Source: JACRBK01 sp964427955 (GTDB taxonomy: Bacteria; Chloroflexota; Anaerolineae; Aggregatilineales; Aggregatilineaceae). From it: a stretch of 13,217 nucleotides of DNA. Within the stretch, counting starts at the first letter, position 1, and each line of letters opens with the position of its first letter. Shown one piece after another: positions 6,611 through 13,217 of the stretch. The position numbers and the translations under genes are program-made. The DNA lies in NCBI GenBank assembly GCA_964427955.1, contig CAYRWY010000136.1:1-13217 (forward strand), written 5' to 3'. The notes under the pieces were generated by a model. The model saw only the letters and a list, made by a program, of their open reading frames with translations, did not search any database and had not been told where the DNA came from.

Positions 6611-8701
6611 ATGCAGCTCCCGTCGAACTACTATCACTGTTTTTTGGGCAATGGGTTGGATGCCGTATTGGTGGGTCCCACCGGGTCGATGGTGGCCGAT
6701 AAAGTCGGGGTAGATCGTTGTAACTGGTACAAGTCGGATCGTTATTATCCGGAAGACCGGCTGATCCAGGTGGCCGGGCGCTGGCCCGAAGGCCAACCGC
6801 TGGAACATGCCGAAGGATCGGGCTGGTACGAAGCCGCGCCGCTGGGGCGCACGTGGTACCAGGTGCTCGACCACGGCCAGCCGCTGGAGCTGTTGGCCAG
6901 CGAGCAGCACTTCGTCCCGCAGGAAGGGACGCTCTACACCCGGCTGGATTACGGCGCGGTGAAGGGGGAGGCGGTGACCTGGCTGCACGCCCACACCTCG
7001 CTGTTGGTCGAGCAGTACACCTTCGATCACCCGGTCGAGTTTCGCGCCTGGATGGGTCCGGGCGTCTGGATCGAGGAAGGCTGGGATACCAATCCCTTCT
7101 ACGCGGTCGAGATGGATCAGGACGCCGCGCGGGGCCGTTACGACCTGGGCGAGACGCACGGCATGTTCCTGCTGCGCCTGGACGGGGCCGGGGCGGCGCT
7201 GGGACGGGCGGGTCTGGATCGCTCGCTGACGGTGCGTGCCCGGCAGATCACCAAGTATTTCGCGATCATCGACGACCGCCAGGGACTGCTGGATCTGGCA
7301 CCCATCGACGAGCAGATCGCGCAGGGGTACGACGCCCTGCGCGCCGAGCACCTGGCGTTCTGGCAGGGCTATTTCGCCGCCTCGCGGATCGAGATTCCCG
7401 ACGCCCAGTTCCAGTTTTTCTACGACGCCAGCATGTACCACCTGAAAGCCATGCAAAACCGGGTATCGGGCGGCCTGCCGGTCAACAACCTGCGGCGCAC
7501 CTGGTCGTCGCACATCTTCTGGGACTCTTACTTTCTCCAGCGCGCCCTGCTGGAAGCCAACCACCGCGATGAGGCGTTGGAGGGCTGCCGCTTCTTCCAG
7601 CGCACGCTGGACCATGCCCGGCGCCACGCCCGCGAGGAATTCGGCTGCGACGGCCTGAAGTGGGACTGGGAGATCACGCATGATGGGCGCAAAGCCTATG
7701 GGGCGCTGCTGCACCAGAAGTTCCAGATTCACAACAACGCCTCGTATGCCAACCAGATTTGGGGCTACTACCTGTACACGCAAGACGCGGCCCTGCTGCG
7801 CGAGTTCTATCCCATCCTCGAAGGGCTGGCCCAGTTCTACCTGAACTGCATCGTCGAAGACTCCGAGCGCGGCCTCGGGATCGGCTACCAGGTGGGCGTG
7901 CACGAAAGCCCGACCAAAGTCCGCAACGACGGCACGAACCTGGCCGGGACCATCGCGATCCTGCGCCACTGCGCCGACGCCGCGCGCCTGCTGGGCCAGG
8001 AAACCGACTTCACCCGCCGGTGTGCCGAAACCGCAGAGCGCCTGATGGTCCCGATGGAAGGGCTGTATAACGGGCGCTATTTCCAGGCGTCCGAAGACGA
8101 AGACAAGCTCAACATGAGTTCGATTGCGCCGATCTACCCGATGCAGGTTATCCCCGCCCGCGATCCGCGCGCCTTGAGCACCATCGAGGCTTTCACCGGG
8201 CATTACCGGGGCCGAATGATGGGGCACGGCGGCAGCGAACGGGGTTTCCCCTGGGCGGCGGGCATCCTGGCGACCATCACGGCCCGGCAGGGGGATCGCG
8301 ATCTGGCCTGGACCATCCTGGATGGGGCGCGGCCTACCATCTGCACCTTTGGCGGCATGACCGAGGTGATGGAAGACCACCGCTGGAACATGCAGTATTT
8401 CGGCACGGCGCAAAGCGCGGTCTGCACCGCGCTCCATAACCTGCTGCTGCAAACCCACGACGACGTGATCGACGTCTTCCCGGCGCTGCCTTCCGGGTGG
8501 ACGACGGCGGCTTTCGAGCGCCTGCTGGCTGCCGGGTTGACGATTTCGGCCCGGCTGGAGGACAATCAGATCGTGGGGTCGCTCAAAAACGAGTCGCCGG
8601 TCACACTCGCCCGCCGCGTGCAGCATGGGGATCAGGTCGTCGAGGCGGTGCTGGCTCCCGGCGAGAGTCTTGAACTACGGTGGATCTATGAATGCGCCTG
8701 A
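6611..8701 (+). CDS. (alpha/alpha)6-barrel glycoside hydrolase, GH65-like (GH95-like end)
   Basis: This 696-residue protein has no signal peptide and is presumably cytoplasmic. It has an N-terminal beta-rich domain (about residues 1-240) and an (alpha/alpha)6 catalytic domain (about 260-620). SSHIFWDSYFLQRALLEAN (FWD at 303-305) parallels the GHVFWDTE motif of GH65. YQVGVHESPTKVRNDGTN parallels the GH65 general-acid segment GPDEYH, making Glu432 the candidate acid. The later part (NMQYFGTAQSAVCTALHNLL, then DVIDVFPALPSGW) also recalls GH95-type enzymes. I do not see the KQAD or GSSL phosphorylase motifs found in the GH65 gene nearby, so hydrolysis is more likely than phosphorolysis. This is inference. 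AAAGGG (6601-6606) precedes the ATG by 4 nt inside the end of the permease gene. The operon position suggests it trims the imported sugar. The exact family and substrate are not recognised. Confidence 0.75.
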   Translation: MQLPSNYYHCFLGNGLDAVLVGPTGSMVADKVGVDRCNWYKSDRYYPEDRLIQVAGRWPEGQPLEHAEGSGWYEAAPLGRTWYQVLDHGQPLELLASEQHFVPQEGTLYTRLDYGAVKGEAVTWLHAHTSLLVEQYTFDHPVEFRAWMGPGVWIEEGWDTNPFYAVEMDQDAARGRYDLGETHGMFLLRLDGAGAALGRAGLDRSLTVRARQITKYFAIIDDRQGLLDLAPIDEQIAQGYDALRAEHLAFWQGYFAASRIEIPDAQFQFFYDASMYHLKAMQNRVSGGLPVNNLRRTWSSHIFWDSYFLQRALLEANHRDEALEGCRFFQRTLDHARRHAREEFGCDGLKWDWEITHDGRKAYGALLHQKFQIHNNASYANQIWGYYLYTQDAALLREFYPILEGLAQFYLNCIVEDSERGLGIGYQVGVHESPTKVRNDGTNLAGTIAILRHCADAARLLGQETDFTRRCAETAERLMVPMEGLYNGRYFQASEDEDKLNMSSIAPIYPMQVIPARDPRALSTIEAFTGHYRGRMMGHGGSERGFPWAAGILATITARQGDRDLAWTILDGARPTICTFGGMTEVMEDHRWNMQYFGTAQSAVCTALHNLLLQTHDDVIDVFPALPSGWTTAAFERLLAAGLTISARLEDNQIVGSLKNESPVTLARRVQHGDQVVEAVLAPGESLELRWIYECA

Positions 8702-10988
8702 AGCACGCCCGCGCGCGCTGATCCTGCTGGCCCTGGGCATCGTGTCCGGGACGGGGCTGGCGTTCGAGATCACGCTCACGCGGATTTTCTCGCTGTTCTT
8801 CCAGTACCACTTCGCCTTTCTGGCGGTCTCGCTGGCCGTGCTGGGCTTGAGTCTCGGCGCGGCCTGGGGCCATTTTCGGACCCGGCAGCAAACCCGGACG
8901 CTCGTCCTGGTCCTGATCGCGCTGGGCGCGGCCTTCCCGGTGGTGACGGCCATCCTCTCCTGGTATCCTTCCGCCGGGTCGGTCGTGCCGCGCGCGGCGG
9001 TAGCGTTGATCCCCTTCATCCTGATCGGCCTGTTCGCGGCGCTGACCTTCGGGCAGTTTGCGAGCGACAGCGGCCTGCTGTACGGGGCGGACCTGGCCGG
9101 GGCCGGGATCGGCGTGCTGGCCGTGCTGGGACTGCTCAGTGTCTTGAGCGCGTTCAGCGTCGTGCTGGTGCTGGGGGTGTTGGTCAGCGGGGCGGCCCTG
9201 GCCTTCGCGCTGGGCAGCGCCCTGGACCGGCGGTGGGTGAGCGGGGCGGCGCTGGCCGGTCTGGCCGGGATCGCGCTGTTGGTCGGCAACGTGATCGGCG
9301 GGATCGTGGATTTCGACCCGGATCACCTGAGCAGCGCGCCGCGTGACAAGACCATGCTCCTGATCCTCGACGATCCGGCCCAAGACGCACGCATCGTGCG
9401 CACGGCCTGGAGTCCCTTCGCGCGCGTGGACGTGGTCGAGACCAGCGATCCCGCCAGCAAGTATATTTTTTCTGACGGCGGCGCGGGCAGCTATATGCTG
9501 CGCTACGACGGCCAGTTGGACAGCGTGCGGGACTGGCAGCAGACCATCGATTACCTGCCCTTCGCGACGGGTCCGACCGATCACACCCTGGTGATCGGCG
9601 CGGGCGGCGGCAAGGACGTCGTGCTGGCGCTGCTGGGCGGCGCGCAGCAGATCACCGCGGTGGAAGTCAACCCGGCGGTGATCGACGTCACCCGGCACTA
9701 TGCCGACTACAACGGCGGGATTCTCGATCTGCCCCAGGTGAAGCTGGTCGAAGGGGACGCGCGCTCGTTCGTCGAGCGCAGCGACGACCGCTACGACCTG
9801 ATCTACCTGAACCTGGTCTATACCCAGGCCGCCGAACCCGGCAGCCAGGTGTTGGTCGAGAACTACATTTTCACCTGGCAGGCGTTCAAAACGTACCTGG
9901 AGCACTTGCTGCCGGGCGGGCGGATCGGCATCGTCGCGCATAACGCGCTCGAAGCCAGCCGGGCGTCCGTCACCGTGCTGCGCGCCTTCGACGAGATGGG
10001 GATCGCCCCGGCCCAGGCGCTCGATCACCTGATGATGTGGATGCTGCCTTCCAGCGACATCACGCTACGCACCAGCGTGCTGCTGGTGGGCAAGGACGCG
10101 TTCAGCCCGGAGGTGATCCGGTCGGCCAGCGGCGCGGCGGCACAGTTGGGGATGCAGAACTTGTTCGTCCCCGGCGAGTTCGAGATCGCGTTCCAGCCAC
10201 TGCGCAACGGCGAAAGCCTGGATCGTTTTGTCGAAGACGACGCCGACTACGATCTGAGTCCGACCGGCGATGACCGCCCCTACTTCTTCCACCTCGATCC
10301 GGGCCTGCCGCGCCCGATCCAGTCGGCGCTGGTGACGGCGCTGTTCCTGGCGGGCGGGTTGGCGATCTTCGCCTTCCTGATGGGCGTGTCCGAGACGCAA
10401 GAAAGCAGCCTGTGGGATTGGGGCGGGATGATGCTCTACGCGGCGTTGATCGGGACCGGCTTCATGCTGGTCGAGATCCCGCTGATCCAGCACTTCCAAC
10501 TGCTGTTGGGCTATCCCGTGCTGGCCCTGGTGGCCGTGTTGGGGACGCTGCTGCTGGCGGGCGGCGTGGGCAGCCTGATCAGCCAACGTTGGCCGGAAGC
10601 CCGGCTGGCGCGGCGCGTGATGATCGCCGGCTTGTGGATCGCGGCGCTGGCCGTGCTCTACCGCCTGGCGCTCGCGAGCGTGTTGGACGGCGTGCTGGAC
10701 CAGGGACTGGCCCTGCGCCTGCTGGTGGTCGTGACCGGCACGGCGCTGCTCGGCGTGCCGATGGGCATCCCGTTCCCCAGTCTGCTGCGCCTGGCCGGGC
10801 GGATGCAACAGCGGGTCGCCCTGCTGTGGGCGGTCAACGGCGTATTTTCGGTGCTGGGATCGGTGCTGGCCGTGATCGTGTCGATGCGGTGGGGCTTCAA
10901 CGCGGCGCTGTTGATCGGCGCGCTGTTGTACCTGGGGCTGGCCGGGCTGGCCCGGGTGATGGAGTGGCACAGTGCCTGGAGACACTGA
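8688..10988 (+). CDS. Polytopic membrane protein with spermidine-synthase/methyltransferase-like domain
   Basis: This 766-residue protein has three parts. An N-terminal membrane region (about residues 8-215) begins with SGTGLAFEITLTRIFSLFFQ, typical of fused spermidine-synthase-like proteins. A soluble Rossmann core (about 290-440) contains the nucleotide-binding glycine loop VIGAGGGKD (302-310), the acidic VEVNPAVID and VEGDARSF. The C-terminal membrane region (about 545-757) includes FMLVEIPLIQHF, GVPMGIPFPSLLRL and LWAVNGVFSVLGSVLAVI. In aminopropyltransferases the strand after YD-hydrophobic carries the catalytic Asp (D-S-S/T-D-P). Here it reads YDLIYLNLVYTQ (369-380), so that Asp is absent and spermidine synthesis is doubtful. 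The frame is open upstream, but the ATG at 8688 gives the natural MNAPEARP start and overlaps the glycosidase stop by 14 nt. The role in a sugar locus is unknown; it could be a transporter-like or membrane-modifying protein. Confidence 0.82.
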   Translation: MNAPEARPRALILLALGIVSGTGLAFEITLTRIFSLFFQYHFAFLAVSLAVLGLSLGAAWGHFRTRQQTRTLVLVLIALGAAFPVVTAILSWYPSAGSVVPRAAVALIPFILIGLFAALTFGQFASDSGLLYGADLAGAGIGVLAVLGLLSVLSAFSVVLVLGVLVSGAALAFALGSALDRRWVSGAALAGLAGIALLVGNVIGGIVDFDPDHLSSAPRDKTMLLILDDPAQDARIVRTAWSPFARVDVVETSDPASKYIFSDGGAGSYMLRYDGQLDSVRDWQQTIDYLPFATGPTDHTLVIGAGGGKDVVLALLGGAQQITAVEVNPAVIDVTRHYADYNGGILDLPQVKLVEGDARSFVERSDDRYDLIYLNLVYTQAAEPGSQVLVENYIFTWQAFKTYLEHLLPGGRIGIVAHNALEASRASVTVLRAFDEMGIAPAQALDHLMMWMLPSSDITLRTSVLLVGKDAFSPEVIRSASGAAAQLGMQNLFVPGEFEIAFQPLRNGESLDRFVEDDADYDLSPTGDDRPYFFHLDPGLPRPIQSALVTALFLAGGLAIFAFLMGVSETQESSLWDWGGMMLYAALIGTGFMLVEIPLIQHFQLLLGYPVLALVAVLGTLLLAGGVGSLISQRWPEARLARRVMIAGLWIAALAVLYRLALASVLDGVLDQGLALRLLVVVTGTALLGVPMGIPFPSLLRLAGRMQQRVALLWAVNGVFSVLGSVLAVIVSMRWGFNAALLIGALLYLGLAGLARVMEWHSAWRH

Positions 10989-11558
10989 GCAGGGGCTTCA
11001 GGACGAGCTGTGGATCGCGTACTACCGGTCCATCGACCTGATTCTGGTCAACCTGATCTGGTTCGCGTTTTCGATCCCGATCATTACTGCCATTCCGGCC
11101 CTGGGCGGCCTGTTTTATGCCACTCACCGGATGGTGCACGAGGGCGGCGGCGACTGGCGTCACTTTTGGGACGGCTTTCGCCGCTGTTTCTGGCTGAGCT
11201 GGCGCTGGGGACTGATCAACGCCGCCGTGCTGGGCGTGCTGGGCTTGAACCTGTGGTTTTACGGGCAGGTAGACACCGCCTGGATCGGCGTGGTCCGCCT
11301 GATCGTCAGCGGGCTGGCGGCGGCGTGGGTGGCCTTGATGTTCTTCACCTTTCCGCTGCTGCTCGAACAAGAGGATCAGCGCTTCGTCGTCGCCCTACGC
11401 AATGCCGCCGTGATCTTCCTGCGCTGGCCGGGCACGGCCTTCGGCGCGCTGCTGCTGATCGGGATCGTGGCGCTGCCCAGCGTCTTCATTTTTCCCCCGG
11501 CCTGGATCATCATCTCGGCCAGCTTTTGCGCCTACCAGGCCAACCGCGCCGTTTTCAA
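10972..11558 (+). CDS. DUF624 (YesL-like) membrane protein, 3' end lost in assembly gap
   Basis: 195 residues are visible before the gap, close to the roughly 200-220 of full family members, so only the tail is missing. The sequence QDELWIAYYRSIDLILVNLIWF, SIPIITAIPALGGLFYATHRMV and WRHFWDGFRRCFWLSWRWGL matches the DUF624/YesL pattern: N-terminal membrane helices, then a conserved aromatic stretch. About five hydrophobic segments are visible. YesL-like genes commonly sit beside sugar ABC transporters and glycosidases in Firmicutes and Chloroflexota; their function is not established. The start is GTG with GGAG (10961-10964) 7 nt upstream, overlapping the previous gene by 17 nt. The frame stays open through the Ns and is by chance the same as the downstream GH36 frame. 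The two are separate proteins. Confidence 0.8.
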
Positions 11559-11658
11559 NNNNNNNNNNNNNNNNNNNNNNNNNNNNNNNNNNNNNNNNNN
11601 NNNNNNNNNNNNNNNNNNNNNNNNNNNNNNNNNNNNNNNNNNNNNNNNNNNNNNNNNN
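11559..11658. other. Assembly gap of exactly 100 Ns
   Basis: A run of exactly 100 Ns is the usual placeholder for a scaffold join of unknown size. The true length is probably longer than 100 bp, because the end of DUF624 and the N-terminal part of GH36 must both fall inside it. Confidence 0.98.
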
Positions 11659-13155
11659 GACGTGCTGTCGGGATCGCTGGCCTGGTCCGGGAACTGGACG
11701 TTTCGTTTCGAGCCGCTGCCGGACGGTGGGTACAGCCTCAGCGGTGGGCTGCACGATTGGGAATTTGCCAAAGACCTGCTGCCGGGCCAGACGATGGAGA
11801 CGCCGCACGCGATTCTGGTGCTGGGCGACCGCCTGGACGCCGTCGCGCAGCAGTATGCCCAGGTGGGCCGCCGTTACTGGTATCCGCGCAACGCGCTGTC
11901 GGCGTCGCTCCCGGTCGAGTGGAATCACTGGTTCAGCTACGAGGACATCCGCATCAACGAGACGGTTTTTCGCGCCAACGTCCAGGCTGCTGCCGAGATG
12001 GGCTTCGAGCTGTGCACGCTGGACGCGGGCTGGTTTGGGCCGGATGGGACTCAGACCGAGTGGTACAAATACCGGGGCGATTGGGAACTGCTCAACCGCG
12101 AACGCTTCCCGCACGGCGTGCGCGCGCTGGCCGACGACGTCCACGCCCGCGGGATGAAATTCGGGTTGTGGTGCGAGATCGAAGGGCTGGGCGAGCGGGC
12201 GCGGCTGAACGAGGCGCATCCCGACTTCCCCTCCCGGCGCGACGGCGTGCCGCTGGGCTACGTGTGCCTGGGTAATCCGCAGGCGCAGGACTGGGCCTAT
12301 GACACGCTCTGCCGCCTGATCGCCGACCATGACGCCGACTGGATCAAGCTGGATTTCAACGTCGATCCCGGCGCGGGCTGCAACCGCACCGATCACGGCC
12401 ACGGCGCGGGCGACGGGCTGTACGAGCACATCCAGGGCTACTACCACCTGTTGGACCGCCTCCGCGAGCGTTTTCCCGACGTGGTGCTCGAAAACTGCTC
12501 GTCCGGCGGGCTGCGGATCGATCTTGGCATCCTGCGCCGCACGCACCTGACCTTTCTGAGCGATCCCGATTGGCCGGTGCACGATCTGCAAATCTTCTGG
12601 GGCGCGACCACCATGATCGCGCCGGACACCTGCCTGCATTGGAGCTTCTGCGAGTGGGATGGCAACAGCCGCTACGATCCGCAGACCTTCAACCCGCGCG
12701 ATCCCACCCTGAAGCCGCACCAGTTGGATTATTACAACCGCATGTCGATGCTGGGGCTGTACGGGCAGTCGCAGAAATTGCCGGAACTTCCGGCCTGGGT
12801 CAAAGCGCGCCTGATCGAGCACACCCGTATTTACAAAGACCACGTGCGCCGCTTCGTGCGCGAGGCCGATCTGTACCGGCTCACGGCGCAGCCCCGCCGC
12901 GATGGCAGCGGGGATCGCTGGTGCGCATTCCAGTACCGCCTGCCCGACGAGCATTTGCTGTTCGTCTTTCGCCTGCCAGGGGCCGAGCGCCAGCGCGCCA
13001 TCCGCCTGGCCGCTCTGGAGCCGGACCGGATATACCGGATCGCCGGCTTCGAGGGCGAAACGCGCGACTCGATGTCAGGCCGCGATCTGATGGCGGCGGG
13101 GATCGCCTTCAACGACCTGCCGGAAGAGGGATCGGCGCTGCTGCGGGTATTCTGA
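11659..13155 (+). CDS. GH36 alpha-galactosidase, 5' partial (N-terminal domain lost in gap)
   Basis: This enzyme hydrolyses terminal alpha-1,6-galactosyl residues, as in melibiose, raffinose and stachyose, by a retaining mechanism. The visible 498 residues begin in the end of the N-terminal beta-sandwich (LAWSGNWTFRFEP, then LPGQTMETPHAILVLGD). The (beta/alpha)8 barrel follows: VEWNHWFSYEDIRINE, ELCTLDAGWFG, RGDWELLNRERFPHGV, GMKFGLWCEIEGLG. The nucleophile is the Asp of WIKLDFN (codon 12352-12354). ENCSSGGLRIDLGIL is present, and the acid/base is the Asp of FLSDPDW (codon 12562-12564), exactly 70 residues after the nucleophile, as expected for the family. A C-terminal beta domain ends at TGA 13153-13155. 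Known GH36 enzymes have about 95-245 more residues before the nucleophile than are present here, so that part is lost in the gap. There is no sign of a frameshift. Substrate preference within GH36 is inferred, not seen. Confidence 0.92.
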   Translation, partial: DVLSGSLAWSGNWTFRFEPLPDGGYSLSGGLHDWEFAKDLLPGQTMETPHAILVLGDRLDAVAQQYAQVGRRYWYPRNALSASLPVEWNHWFSYEDIRINETVFRANVQAAAEMGFELCTLDAGWFGPDGTQTEWYKYRGDWELLNRERFPHGVRALADDVHARGMKFGLWCEIEGLGERARLNEAHPDFPSRRDGVPLGYVCLGNPQAQDWAYDTLCRLIADHDADWIKLDFNVDPGAGCNRTDHGHGAGDGLYEHIQGYYHLLDRLRERFPDVVLENCSSGGLRIDLGILRRTHLTFLSDPDWPVHDLQIFWGATTMIAPDTCLHWSFCEWDGNSRYDPQTFNPRDPTLKPHQLDYYNRMSMLGLYGQSQKLPELPAWVKARLIEHTRIYKDHVRRFVREADLYRLTAQPRRDGSGDRWCAFQYRLPDEHLLFVFRLPGAERQRAIRLAALEPDRIYRIAGFEGETRDSMSGRDLMAAGIAFNDLPEEGSALLRVF

Positions 13156-13166
13156 GGGGAAAGTAG

Positions 13167-13186
13167 GGGCAATTCATGAATTGCCC
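13167..13186. repeat. Perfect 20-bp palindrome, REP-like, after the GH36 gene
   Basis: The half-site GGGCAATTCA is followed directly by its exact reverse complement, preceded by GTAG and an extra G (13163-13166). It lies 12 nt after the GH36 stop. As RNA it would form an 8-bp stem with a CAUG loop, with no T-run after it. From memory, short palindromes of the form GTAGGGGC...GCCC are dispersed in many copies in Chloroflexota and cyanobacterial genomes; I cannot verify that here. It may be a transcript-end hairpin, a REP/MITE-type repeat, or both. Confidence 0.7.
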
Positions 13187-13189
13187 AAT

Positions 13190-13209
13190 AGACGTCAACT
13201 TAAGTGTCT
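13190..13209. repeat. Imperfect inverted repeat around ACTTAAGT
   Basis: An 8-bp palindrome ACTTAAGT (13198-13205) is flanked by AGAC (13190-13193) and GTCT (13206-13209), with a 4-nt insertion on the left arm. It could be an operator for a gene beyond the window edge. Nothing else is seen in the remaining bases to 13217. Confidence 0.25.
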
Positions 13210-13217
13210 GATCTCCT

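Noticed and set aside
8625..8687. Upstream in-frame start for the spermidine-synthase-like membrane protein
   Set aside because: It would add 21 charged residues unlike the family and overlap the glycosidase by 77 nt. ATG 8688 starts just before the first membrane helix.
784..10028. Long open frames on the minus strand (for example 784-3081, 4789-6321, 6527-8626, 8601-10028)
   Set aside because: They mirror real plus-strand genes in GC-rich DNA. Their translations are low-complexity Arg/Gln/His/Pro-rich with no recognisable domains.
1..13217. Defence system, CRISPR array, transposon, tRNA or rRNA
   Set aside because: No direct-repeat arrays, transposase motifs, nuclease motifs or structured RNA signatures were seen. 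All recognised genes fit carbohydrate uptake and metabolism or membrane functions.

Overview
The window is one co-directional (+ strand) carbohydrate-uptake and -processing locus in GC-rich bacterial DNA. Both edges cut the locus, and a 100-N assembly gap (11559-11658) interrupts it. Gene style suggests a draft or metagenome-derived Chloroflexota (Anaerolineae-like) genome: high GC, a LacI regulator beside GH65/GH36 enzymes, a CUT1 transporter without its own ATPase, a DUF624 protein, and a membrane protein with a fused spermidine-synthase-like domain. That taxonomic guess is an inference of low to moderate confidence.

Layout. (1) 1-1026: LacI-family regulator whose first codons lie just outside the window. 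(2) 1036-3282: GH65 disaccharide phosphorylase, full length except for one in-frame TGA (2068-2070) exactly where the conserved Trp of the GHVFWDTE motif belongs. (3) 3283-3423: intergenic leader with small inverted repeats. (4) 3424-4716: secreted or anchored sugar-binding protein. (5) 4737-4759: strong hairpin. (6) 4786-5706 and 5716-6609: two CUT1 permeases. (7) 6611-8701: a second (alpha/alpha)6-type glycosidase, distantly GH65-like. (8) 8688-10988: large membrane protein with a spermidine-synthase/methyltransferase-like core, overlapping the previous gene by 14 nt. (9) 10972-11558: DUF624 (YesL-like) membrane protein, overlapping by 17 nt and running into the gap. (10) 11659-13155: C-terminal two-thirds of a GH36 alpha-galactosidase. 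(11) 13167-13186: a perfect 20-bp palindrome resembling a dispersed REP-type repeat.

Working model (inference): the transporter imports an alpha-linked oligosaccharide, which GH36, the GH65-like enzyme and the GH65 phosphorylase break down in the cytoplasm under LacI control. The ATPase and the beta-phosphoglucomutase expected for such a pathway are not in the window and would have to be encoded elsewhere. I saw no RNA genes, CRISPR arrays, transposases or defence genes. The items most worth a second look are the nonsense codon in the GH65 active-site motif, the membrane spermidine-synthase-like protein that lacks the usual catalytic Asp, the unassigned GH65-like enzyme, and the gap that creates a false DUF624-GH36 fusion.
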